Part shown: piece after piece, positions 1 through 5,479 of the stretch
Position numbering within the stretch: position 1 is the first letter of the stretch
How the letters are laid out: every line of letters begins with the position of its first letter
NCBI GenBank assembly: GCA_955652345.1
Contig: CATPBV010000185.1
Coordinates: 1-8,825, forward strand
Direction: 5' to 3'
Origin: an uncultured Solirubrobacteraceae bacterium
GTDB lineage: Bacteria > Actinomycetota > Thermoleophilia > Solirubrobacterales > Solirubrobacteraceae
DNA length: 8,825 bases
The notes under the pieces: model-generated
Told to the model about the DNA's origin: nothing
The model's input: only the letters and a program-made list of their open reading frames with translations
Database searches by the model: none
Translations under genes and position numbers: made by a program

Positions 1-1
1 G

Positions 2-616
2 GGCAACGTCAGCGGTATAGACCGCGAGGCGGGAGCGGTGGTGATCAAGCCGAGTGGGGTGTCCTACGAGACGATGACCGCGGCGGATCTGGTCGTCGTC
101 GACCTCGATGGCAATACCCTCGACGGCGAGGGCCGGCCATCCACCGATACGCCGACGCATCTGGCGCTGTACCGAGCGTTCGATGCGATCGGCGGCGTCG
201 TCCACACGCACTCAACGTGGGCCACCGTCTGGGCGCAGGCCCAGCGGCAGATCCCGATTCTCGGCACGACTCACGCCGACCTGAGCGCGCACCCGATTCC
301 GGTGACCCGTCCGCTGACCAAGGCGGAGATCGACGAGGACTACGAGGGCGCCACCGGCGTTGCCTTGGTCGAAGCGGTCGCCGAGCTTGGCGCCGAACAG
401 CTTCCCTGCGTGCTGGTACGTGGACACGCGCCGTTCTGCTGGGGACGCAGCCCGGCTGCAGCGGTCGACAACGCGGTAACGCTCGAGGAGGTCGCGCGGA
501 TGGCCTTGTTGACCACGGTGCTCGAGCCCGGGGTCGAGCCTTTGGCCGACGCGATTCGCGAGAAGCACTTTCAGCGCAAGCACGGGCCCGGGGCGTACTA
601 CGGCCAGCCGTCCTGA
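2..616 (+). CDS. araD: L-ribulose-5-phosphate 4-epimerase, 5' end cut by window edge
   Basis: This is the C-terminal 204 residues of the class II aldolase/epimerase that converts L-ribulose 5-phosphate to D-xylulose 5-phosphate in cytosolic L-arabinose catabolism. The frame is open from base 2 and begins with GNVSGID, which lies near residue 28 in the ~231-residue E. coli enzyme, so about 27 residues are missing to the left; the GTG at 38 is internal. Visible family signatures are KPSGVSYE, STDTPTH, the metal-binding HTHS, the GTTHAD segment with its conserved Asp, VLVRGHAPFCWG carrying the third metal His, and the C-terminal KHFQRKHG...AYYGQ with the conserved Tyr. The usual HSH before the third His is RGH here, but the metal His itself is kept. 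araM starts 4 nt after its stop, so the two are probably co-transcribed; araA/araB may lie upstream. Sequence similarity to AraD is very strong; related fuculose aldolases are less likely. Confidence 0.94.
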   Translation, partial: GNVSGIDREAGAVVIKPSGVSYETMTAADLVVVDLDGNTLDGEGRPSTDTPTHLALYRAFDAIGGVVHTHSTWATVWAQAQRQIPILGTTHADLSAHPIPVTRPLTKAEIDEDYEGATGVALVEAVAELGAEQLPCVLVRGHAPFCWGRSPAAAVDNAVTLEEVARMALLTTVLEPGVEPLADAIREKHFQRKHGPGAYYGQPS

Positions 617-620
617 CGCC

Positions 621-1889
621 TTGCTCGGCGCCCGCGAACCGGCCATCGAAGTCGTTGTCGCGCCCGATGCGATCGAGCGGCTAGCCGCCCACGCGGATGC
701 CGAGAGGTGGCGCACGGCGCTCGTGGTCATGGACCCGAACACGCAGGAGGCTGCCGGCGCGCGTGTCGTCCGTGAGCTGCGCGCGGCCGGGATCAAAGCC
801 GAGGAGCTCGTATTCGCAGAGCGTTCTGGGCTAACCGCGAGCGACCACGCAGTCGCACGTGTCCGCCCTCGACTTGGTGAGGGCGTCCACGTGATCGCGG
901 TTGGCTCCGGAGTGATCACCGACATCGTCCGTTACGCGGCGCATCTCGAGGATCGAGACTTCGTCAGCGTTCCGACGGCGGCTTCGATGGACGGGTACGC
1001 GTCGAGCGTTGCGGCGTTGCAGCTCGACGGCGTCAAGGTGACCTACCCAGCGCGGGCGCCGACGGCGGTGTTCGCCGATCCGCGGGTGGCGGCGGCCGCG
1101 CCGTCCGAGCTGACGCGCTCGGGGATCGGCGACCTGCTCGGCAAGGCCACGGCCCGTGTCGACTGGCTCGTCGCACATCTGCTCTACGGGGAGCCGTTCT
1201 GCAAGCGCGCGTCCGAGCGCGTGCTCGCGCCGCTGTCGTTCGCCGCGTCGAAAGCCGCGGCGTTGATGGCGGCCGAACCTGACGCGATCCGCGGGTTGTT
1301 GATCGGCCTGGTGGAGTCCGGGATCGCGATGGCGATCGCCGGCAGCTCACGTCCGGCGAGCGGCTGCGAGCATCACGCCTCGCACTTCTGGGACCTGCTC
1401 GCGGCGCACGGCAGACGGCCGCACGCGCCACACGGGCTCCAGGTTGGCTACGCCACGCGGTTTGCGATGGGGCTCCAGCGCTTTGCGTTCGCCGGCGGCA
1501 TCACGGAGCTGAGGCGCCCCGTCACAACGGAGGAGCCGCTCGGACCCGACGCCCGCCAGTGGCTCGGCGAGCCCACAGCGGAGGTCGTCGCCGCCGTCCG
1601 AGAGAAACAGCGGTTCATCGCTGCGGTTCCGGATAGCTGGCCCGACACCGCGGAGGGGTGGGAGGCGTCACGCGTGGAGCTGGCCGCGGCGCTCGACCTG
1701 TTCGGTGTCGTGGAGCAGGCTTTGTCGCTTGCCGCGATCCCCGCCGAACCCGGGTTCCTGGGCGTCGACGAGCCAATGCTTTGCGCCACATTTCGCTACG
1801 CCAGCCGACTGCGGGCGCGCTACACGGTGATCGACTTTCTGGAGGGGCAGGGGGCATTGGACGCCGCGCTCGCGGCGATGCTCGAATAG
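621..1889 (+). CDS. araM: sn-glycerol-1-phosphate dehydrogenase, AraM/EgsA type
   Basis: A 422-residue iron-alcohol-dehydrogenase-fold enzyme of the AraM/EgsA family, expected to reduce dihydroxyacetone phosphate to sn-glycerol 1-phosphate with NAD(P)H. The nucleotide-binding stretch is AVGSGVITDIVRY (about 93-105), followed by VPTAASMDGYASS (117-129). Likely metal ligands are D171 in GIGDLLGK, one of H251/H252 in CEHHASHFWD, and H271 in PHGLQVGYAT; all three motifs are typical of AraM. The start is a TTG 4 nt after the araD stop. There is no Shine-Dalgarno sequence, and no ATG or GTG lies nearby in frame, so translational coupling to araD is likely and the exact start is uncertain. In B. subtilis araM also sits in the arabinose operon, and its product feeds archaeal-type glycerol-1-phosphate ether lipid precursors. 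Whether this homologue has that role or acts on an arabinose-related polyol phosphate cannot be told from sequence. Confidence 0.88.
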   Translation: MLGAREPAIEVVVAPDAIERLAAHADAERWRTALVVMDPNTQEAAGARVVRELRAAGIKAEELVFAERSGLTASDHAVARVRPRLGEGVHVIAVGSGVITDIVRYAAHLEDRDFVSVPTAASMDGYASSVAALQLDGVKVTYPARAPTAVFADPRVAAAAPSELTRSGIGDLLGKATARVDWLVAHLLYGEPFCKRASERVLAPLSFAASKAAALMAAEPDAIRGLLIGLVESGIAMAIAGSSRPASGCEHHASHFWDLLAAHGRRPHAPHGLQVGYATRFAMGLQRFAFAGGITELRRPVTTEEPLGPDARQWLGEPTAEVVAAVREKQRFIAAVPDSWPDTAEGWEASRVELAAALDLFGVVEQALSLAAIPAEPGFLGVDEPMLCATFRYASRLRARYTVIDFLEGQGALDAALAAMLE

Positions 1890-2312
1890 GTGAGCACTCG
1901 GCCTACGCCACCAACGAAGGTCTCAGCGCGTCGACGGCGCCGAACTAAAGCCTGCTCCACGCAGTGAAGCCGCCGCGATGGCCGTGAGATCACCGACATG
2001 TGATGCCTCGACGTGCCAAGCCAGGGGATGGCCGCCTACTGGTCGCGGTGAATCGATCAGACGCTGCGCACGCGCCACCAAATCCACCACGCCGCGCAAC
2101 GATCCCCGACCCCCTACGGGAGCGTCGCCACGGAAAGGGAAATCCGAATCGGACACGGCATGCGCCTCATGCAGAGGCTGACCTACGCAAATGATATCGC
2201 ACCTCGATCTGATCACAGCAAACGGAATCGAGCCGCCCGAGTAACTTCGAGCAAGTGCCTCCGCCCGCTGCGCGGCCGGCCCGAACTCGACGGGGTGGGC
2301 GTTGACGGGCGC
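1890..2312. other. Intergenic stretch without a recognisable gene
   Basis: About 420 bases between araM and the DivIVA-gene promoter. The open frames here have weak or no third-position GC bias, unlike the neighbouring genes. The longest, on the minus strand at 1923-2216, would encode 97 residues that I do not recognise. Its C-terminal half (with HVEASHVGDLTAIAAA) reads like protein, so it could be the decayed end of an old gene, but the codon use does not support an active one. Around 2185-2240 the base composition is clearly more A+T-rich than the surroundings. I see no strong rho-independent terminator after araM and no RNA gene. Confidence 0.5.
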
Positions 2313-2343
2313 TTGACAACGGGACCCGGCAGTGGCGTAGTCT
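2313..2343 (+). promoter_or_regulatory. Probable promoter of the DivIVA-domain gene
   Basis: A perfect TTGACA -35 (2313-2318) is followed by TAGTCT (2338-2343) as a possible -10, spaced 19 bp, slightly longer than ideal. A second TTGACG lies 11 bp upstream (2302-2307). Transcription would start near 2350, giving a leader of about 44 nt that contains the ribosome binding site. The -10 hexamer is identical to the one proposed for the DksA-like gene in this window. Confidence 0.45.
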
Positions 2344-2376
2344 GTTCGCCTTCAAACGAGATTTCGACCAAGTGGC

Positions 2377-2384
2377 AGGGGGGG
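2377..2384 (+). promoter_or_regulatory. Ribosome binding site setting the DivIVA-gene start
   Basis: The purine run AGGGGGGG ends 9 nt before the GTG at 2394. It supports GTG 2394 over starts further upstream in the same frame, which would translate through the promoter. Confidence 0.55.
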
Positions 2385-2393
2385 TCGAAGTAC

Positions 2394-2930
2394 GTGGATC
2401 AGCAGCAGATCGACCGGATGCGCAATCCGCAATTCGCGCTTGCGCGCAGGGGATACGACCAGCGCGAGGTGGACCACTTCATGCTCGAGCTGGCGGAGTG
2501 GCTGGAGAACGGGGGCCTTGAGGAGGCTGGCTCATACGCAGTGACACGGCGACTCGAACGCGCCGGCGAGACGACGTCGCGAGTACTTGCCGCGGCGCAG
2601 ACCGAGGCCGATCAGATCGTCAAAGACGCCACCGCGGAGGCGCGGCGGACGATCGGCGACGCCGAGGAGGCGGCGCACAACAAGCTCGAGCAAGCGCGAG
2701 CGCAAGCGCGCGGCATCGTCGATGAAGCGGAGAGCAAGCGCGCCGCGATAAGGGACACGATCAACCAACTGAAGGAGATACAACGACGCGTGGTCGCGGA
2801 GATGGGCAGTCTGCGCGACGAGCTCAGCGCGGCCGTGGCGGCAGCGCCAACCGCGCCGGCGAAGCCCGCCGAATTGCCCCCGAAGGCGCAGGCGTCCGCT
2901 AGCAGTACGACGCCTGCCCAAGTCAACTAG
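2394..2930 (+). CDS. Short DivIVA-domain coiled-coil protein
   Basis: A 178-residue protein if started at GTG 2394, just after a purine-rich ribosome binding site. Residues 10-36 (NPQFALARRGYDQREVDHFM and following) match the N-terminal DivIVA membrane-curvature/polar-targeting motif, with the typical F....RGYD..EVD.F pattern. Residues ~50-142 are a charged, Ala/Glu/Arg-rich heptad-like region predicted to form a long coiled coil, and ~145-178 is a Pro/Ala/Ser-rich flexible tail. There is no signal peptide or membrane segment. DivIVA/Wag31 proteins scaffold polar growth and septation in Actinomycetota. This protein is shorter than Wag31 and lacks its extended second coil, so it is probably an accessory DivIVA-like protein rather than the essential polar organiser. 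The frame stays open up to 2160, but that extension crosses the promoter and has poor codon use. The ABM gene follows after 26 nt and may share the transcript. Confidence 0.8.
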   Translation: MDQQQIDRMRNPQFALARRGYDQREVDHFMLELAEWLENGGLEEAGSYAVTRRLERAGETTSRVLAAAQTEADQIVKDATAEARRTIGDAEEAAHNKLEQARAQARGIVDEAESKRAAIRDTINQLKEIQRRVVAEMGSLRDELSAAVAAAPTAPAKPAELPPKAQASASSTTPAQVN

Positions 2931-2956
2931 CAGTTCGGCCGCCCCCGTCGAGCGTC

Positions 2957-3295
2957 ATGGTCGTGATCGCGGTTGCGGACATGTTAGGGATCAGTGGACG
3001 CCGGGATGAGCTCGCAACGCTGCTCGAACGCTTCGAGCGGTGGGCCGCGGGAGAGCCAGGGTGCAGGCGCTATACGTTCGCCGCCGCCCTGGCCGACCCC
3101 AGCCGGTTCGTGCTCATCAGCGAGTGGGACAGCCAGGAGCACCTCGAGGCGCACTATCGCTCCGAGGCCTTCGCCGATTTTCAGTTCGGGCTCGACGGTC
3201 TCCTCGCCCGGCCGAGCGAGCTGACCGTCCACTCAGCCGACCGGTCCGTTCGGCCGCAGAACACGCGCCCGATGGACCCGCGCGACGCGGACTAG
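2957..3295 (+). CDS. Antibiotic biosynthesis monooxygenase (ABM) domain protein
   Basis: A 112-residue protein with the dimeric alpha/beta-barrel (ABM) pattern. It has a first strand (VVIAVADM), a helix with DELATLLERFERWAAGEPGC, a second strand (RYTFAAALADPSRFVLISEW), then the EHLEAHYRSEAFADF helix; the EW.....L..H.....F motif is highly typical. Members act as cofactor-light oxygenases, haem-degrading enzymes or stress proteins, or have no known reaction, so the substrate cannot be given. The C-terminal ~20 residues are polar and probably disordered. It starts with ATG 26 nt after the DivIVA-domain gene without a clear Shine-Dalgarno sequence; shared transcription is possible but there is no functional link to DivIVA. 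Confidence 0.8.
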   Translation: MVVIAVADMLGISGRRDELATLLERFERWAAGEPGCRRYTFAAALADPSRFVLISEWDSQEHLEAHYRSEAFADFQFGLDGLLARPSELTVHSADRSVRPQNTRPMDPRDAD

Positions 3296-3311
3296 CATCG
3301 AGCGGGCGCTG

Positions 3312-3325
3312 AGTCGCGGCCGACT
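3312..3325. terminator. Short inverted repeat between convergent genes
   Basis: AGTCG and CGACT form a 5-bp stem around a CGGC loop in the 31-bp gap between the converging ABM and DUF2630 genes. There is no T-tract on either side, so termination activity is uncertain. Confidence 0.25.
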
Positions 3326-3326
3326 G

Positions 3327-3581
3327 CTACTGCAGGTAACGCTCAACGGTGTCGGCGTCGCGGACGTGCGCGTCGTCAGGATCGCTCCCGGCGTCGCGCA
3401 GCGCTCGCCGCTGACGAAGCAAATCCCAGCAGCGGTCGAGCTCAATCTCGACGGCGCGCAGCCGCTGCTGATCTGCCTCGAGCAGCTGCGCATCCTTGCT
3501 GTCCGACGGCTCTTGCCTGCGCAGCTCGTGCTCCTCGGCGACCAAGCCCTCGATCCGCGCGGCGATGCTCTCGTCGCTCAT
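3327..3581 (-). CDS. DUF2630 family protein
   Basis: An 84-residue acidic, helical protein matching the actinobacterial DUF2630 family along its full length. It has the N-terminal (M)SDESIAARIEGLVAEEHELR segment, a central helix, and the diagnostic ELDRCWDLLRQRRALRDAG, ending in D..VERYLQ. It is soluble, probably a coiled coil, and of unknown function. The ATG at 3581 lies 6 nt after a TAGGAT box, consistent with a leaderless transcript. It is divergent from the luciferase-domain gene and converges on the ABM gene. The plus-strand open frame covering this gene is an antisense artefact. Confidence 0.9.
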   Translation of the reverse strand: MSDESIAARIEGLVAEEHELRRQEPSDSKDAQLLEADQQRLRAVEIELDRCWDLLRQRRALRDAGSDPDDAHVRDADTVERYLQ

Positions 3582-3587
3582 GTTCCA

Positions 3588-3593
3588 ATCCTA
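3588..3593 (-). promoter_or_regulatory. -10 box for leaderless DUF2630 transcript
   Basis: TAGGAT on the minus strand with exactly 6 nt before the ATG at 3581, which would put +1 at or next to the start codon. I see no matching -35 and no Shine-Dalgarno sequence. Confidence 0.5.
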
Positions 3594-3665
3594 ATCGCCG
3601 AACGATCGCGGCCGTGTTACGGCGGGACCATGCACGCGCGGTCCGCTCTCGCAGTCGACAGCAGA

Positions 3666-3671
3666 TACGAT
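3666..3671 (+). promoter_or_regulatory. -10 box for leaderless luciferase-domain transcript
   Basis: TACGAT followed by 6 nt (cggccc) and the GTG at 3678. The spacing predicts that transcription begins at the start codon. No convincing -35 element is present. It decides in favour of GTG 3678 over the in-frame ATG at 3630. Confidence 0.5.
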
Positions 3672-3677
3672 CGGCCC

Positions 3678-4031
3678 GTGTCTCGTTCGGATGCGCTCGT
3701 CGATGAGATCGCCAATGAGCTCGCGAACTGGCCGGGTGTTCGTATCGAGCGGCGTTCAGACGGCGCAGCCCTCGTCCGCTACGAGCATTCCGAGCTCGGT
3801 GTCCTGTATCCGGACCGCGGCGTGGCGGAACTACCGGTCCTGCGCTCAGAGCACGACGTGCTCATAGAGCACGGGGACGCCGAGCCGGCCTTGATGACGC
3901 CGGATTCAAGCGGGGTGAGCCACGGCGTGAACGGGCCGGCGGACGTGACAGCCGTGTTGGAGCTGTTCGATCGCCGCTATCGCGACGTCCGCGGTGAGGA
4001 CGAGCCCTACACCTCGCAGGACCCCGCCTGA
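3678..4031 (+). CDS. DUF5519/luciferase-domain protein
   Basis: A 117-residue soluble protein resembling the small 'luciferase domain' family (DUF5519). It has an N-terminal helix with VDEIANELANWPGV, a short beta region, the ELGVLYPDRGVAELPVL core (39-55), a helix (EHDVLIEHGDAEP), the PDSSGVSH strand (75-82) and a final GPADVTAVLELFDRRYRD helix. Despite the family name, it lacks anything that would show light emission or flavin binding, and no reaction is established for these proteins. The start is placed at GTG 3678 because of the TACGAT box 6 nt upstream. The frame continues upstream to 3366, but that part is antisense to DUF2630. An ATG at 3630 would add 16 residues and is the alternative. 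Its 3' end abuts the decayed nitrilase gene on the other strand. Confidence 0.75.
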   Translation: MSRSDALVDEIANELANWPGVRIERRSDGAALVRYEHSELGVLYPDRGVAELPVLRSEHDVLIEHGDAEPALMTPDSSGVSHGVNGPADVTAVLELFDRRYRDVRGEDEPYTSQDPA

Positions 4032-4050
4032 CATACGGCGTGCACCGCAT

Positions 4051-4345
4051 TCAGCGCCGGAGCCAGCCCACGCTCCAGCAGGTTCCATGTCGGGTGCGCT
4101 GGATCAAACCGATCACCATCGCCGTCGCATGGCTCGCCGTCGCAACCCCGATGCGACCGATCGGGTCCTTGTCCGCAGCGATGGCGAGCTCCTCGGCGCG
4201 CGCCGGCTCGTAGCCGCTCAGGAACAGTTCGGGGAAGATCGCCAGCTCGGCGCTGGGATGCTCCGCGAGGACCCGCTCCGCCCCCGGCGACGTTTGCATC
4301 GATGTCGCCCGGTACCGGTGTCAGTTGCGCGATCAGCGCACGCAT
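4051..4345 (-). pseudogene. Carbon-nitrogen hydrolase (nitrilase family) remnant, frameshifted and truncated
   Basis: The N-terminal third of a nitrilase-superfamily amidase. It begins with ATG 4345 as MRALIAQLTPVPGDIDANVA, the usual first strand and helix. The frame then breaks in a run of five C (4281-4285, G on the coding strand). In the next frame the protein continues as AERVLAEHPSAELAIFPELFLSGYEPA, with the catalytic Glu in FPELFLSGY, and ATASHATAMVIG. Removing a single G joins both parts into one 97-residue reading. Similarity fades after VIG, and the segments that should carry the catalytic Lys and Cys are absent; the frame stops at 4051, 19 bp from the converging luciferase-domain gene, where an intact ~260-residue gene could not fit. 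It starts 7 nt after the ureohydrolase stop, so it was the second gene of that operon. The frameshift could be a sequencing error; the truncation could not easily be. Confidence 0.8.
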
Positions 4346-4352
4346 CTCCGCT

Positions 4353-5381
4353 CTAGCTCCCGGCGCTGGCGTGGAAGGCCATCGCCTCGAGCGCGACCCG
4401 GCCGGCGATCAGCGCAGTGGTGGGAGTGCCGTCGAGGCTGGGTGCGGTCTCGACGACGTCGACGCCGAGCAGGCCTCGCCGGGCAATGCCGCGGACGAGT
4501 TCGATCGCCTCGCGCGTCGTCAGCCCGCCGGGGGTCGGGCAACACGTCCCCGGAGCGTGCGCCGCGTCTAACGAGTCGACGTCGAACGAGAGGTAGATCC
4601 CGTCTCCGGCGCCCGCCACGGCCAGCGCCTCCTCGACCACCTTGGCGGTGCCTTTCTCCCACAGGTCCTCGAGCCAGATGACGGTGATCCCGTGCTCCCG
4701 GCAGTAGGCGAGCTCGGTGCGCGGGTTCATCCACCCCGACATGCCCACGAGCGCGATCTTGCGCGGGTCGAAGCCAGCGTCGACCGCACGCGTGATCGGG
4801 CAGCAATGATTGAGCTGCTCGCCACCGACGTCGACTGCCGTATCGAGATGCGTGTCGATCAGGACCAACCCCGGGTCGTCGACCCGCTCCCGAACGGCAC
4901 GCACTGCGGGGATCGTGATCGAATGATCTCCGCCCAACGTCACCGGCAGTGCCCCGGCGTCGAGAATCGCGCCGATGTCCGACTGCGCGCGCTCAAACGT
5001 ACGCTCGGGGTTGGCGAGTGCGATCGCACAGTCGCCACAATCGACCGGGTTCAGCATCTCGACGACGTCGAGGTCGAACGTCGCGTTGTAAGTGGTGAAT
5101 TGGCACGACACCTCGCGGATCCCGCGAGGCCCGTAGTTGGCGCCTGTCCGGCTGATGTTCGTCGCGTCAAACGGAAGTCCGTAGATCGCAGCCCGCGCAC
5201 CGTGTTGTCTGAGCGCATCGGTGTCGGGAGCGATGTGTGGGAGACGCATGAACGAGCCCACGAGGCCCGAGTGCAACAGCCCGGTCCACATCGTCGTGTC
5301 GGCCCGCGACGTCGCGGCGGCAGCGTCGACCGTCGCGCTGGCGCCCGCTGGCCCACTGTTTGGGATAGCGCTGTCGGTCAC
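4353..5381 (-). CDS. Ureohydrolase, agmatinase/arginase family
   Basis: A 342-residue metal-dependent hydrolase that removes urea from a guanidino compound. Metal-binding motifs in order: GGDH at 150-153 (H153), DTHLD at 176-180 (D176, H178, D180) and SFDVDSLDAAHAPGT with D267 and D269. GSFMRLP near 42-48 and YGPRGIRE near 83-90 are agmatinase-like. Two features are odd. The usual DAH is DTH. The positions that are normally HGT and GTGxP read NHCC (C193-C194) and GTCCP (C280-C281), putting two Cys pairs beside the active site. Agmatine is therefore not assured; guanidinobutyrate, guanidine or another guanidino substrate is possible. The start is GTG 5381 with AGGAGG 5 nt upstream; a longer reading from 5453 would cross the promoter. 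A nitrilase remnant follows 7 nt downstream, and a divergent lacI-type gene with two operator-like repeats probably controls it. Confidence 0.87.
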   Translation of the reverse strand: MTDSAIPNSGPAGASATVDAAAATSRADTTMWTGLLHSGLVGSFMRLPHIAPDTDALRQHGARAAIYGLPFDATNISRTGANYGPRGIREVSCQFTTYNATFDLDVVEMLNPVDCGDCAIALANPERTFERAQSDIGAILDAGALPVTLGGDHSITIPAVRAVRERVDDPGLVLIDTHLDTAVDVGGEQLNHCCPITRAVDAGFDPRKIALVGMSGWMNPRTELAYCREHGITVIWLEDLWEKGTAKVVEEALAVAGAGDGIYLSFDVDSLDAAHAPGTCCPTPGGLTTREAIELVRGIARRGLLGVDVVETAPSLDGTPTTALIAGRVALEAMAFHASAGS

Positions 5382-5386
5382 CCGCT

Positions 5387-5392
5387 CCTCCT
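5387..5392 (-). promoter_or_regulatory. Ribosome binding site of the ureohydrolase gene
   Basis: Perfect AGGAGG on the minus strand, 5 nt before the GTG at 5381. This fixes the ureohydrolase start and rules out the in-frame extension to 5453. Confidence 0.8.
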
Positions 5393-5393
5393 T

Positions 5394-5417
5394 GCCAAAG
5401 CGTTTTTGCACGTCAAG
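5394..5417. promoter_or_regulatory. LacI-type operator, copy 1 (O1)
   Basis: First of two 24-bp direct repeats, 21 of 24 bases identical and offset by 37 bp. It contains AAGCGTTT (5398-5405), which fits the AAnCGnTT core used by LacI-family repressors. It lies directly downstream of the predicted ureohydrolase transcription start (about +1 to +24) and touches its ribosome binding site, so a bound repressor would block elongation or clearance. On the minus strand this repeat also carries a TTGACG, a copy of the -35, without a usable -10. Confidence 0.65.
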
Positions 5418-5424
5418 CGGGCGG

Positions 5425-5453
5425 AGCCTAGCCAAAACGCTTTTGCATGTCAA
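5425..5453 (-). promoter_or_regulatory. Promoter of the ureohydrolase gene
   Basis: On the minus strand, a perfect TTGACA -35 (5453-5448), a 17-bp spacer and a TAGGCT -10 (5430-5425). Transcription would start near 5418, giving a leader of about 37 nt. The spacer holds the core of operator copy 2. Confidence 0.7.
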
Positions 5454-5454
5454 G
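5431..5454. promoter_or_regulatory. LacI-type operator, copy 2 (O2)
   Basis: Second 24-bp repeat, with the core AAACGCTT (5435-5442) inside the near-palindrome CAAAACGCTTTTG. It fills the -35/-10 spacer of the ureohydrolase promoter and overlaps the -35 region of the divergent lacI promoter, so one bound repressor could silence both genes. Copies 1 and 2 are 37 bp apart centre to centre, roughly 3.5 helical turns. Confidence 0.68.
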
Positions 5455-5471
5455 TATGGGACCGCTACGCT
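5443..5471 (+). promoter_or_regulatory. Promoter of the lacI-family gene, near-leaderless
   Basis: TTGCAT (5443-5448), a 17-bp spacer and TACGCT (5466-5471), with the ATG 8 nt further on, so the transcript would have essentially no leader. The -35 abuts and partly overlaps that of the divergent ureohydrolase promoter and lies within operator copy 2, which implies autoregulation. Confidence 0.5.
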
Positions 5472-5479
5472 CGCCGCTG

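Noticed and set aside
212..925. Minus-strand open frame of 237 codons over araD and araM
   Set aside because: It lies antisense to two well-supported genes and reads as low-complexity Arg/Ala/Ser sequence, as expected from GC-rich shadows.
2160..2393. Upstream extension of the DivIVA-domain protein
   Set aside because: It crosses the TTGACA promoter and has weak codon bias; the ribosome binding site points to GTG 2394.
3366..3677. Plus-strand extension of the luciferase-domain gene over DUF2630
   Set aside because: DUF2630 on the other strand is a full-length family match, and a -10 box places the true start at 3678.
5382..5453. 24-residue N-terminal extension of the ureohydrolase
   Set aside because: It would translate the promoter and both operators; AGGAGG lies just before GTG 5381.
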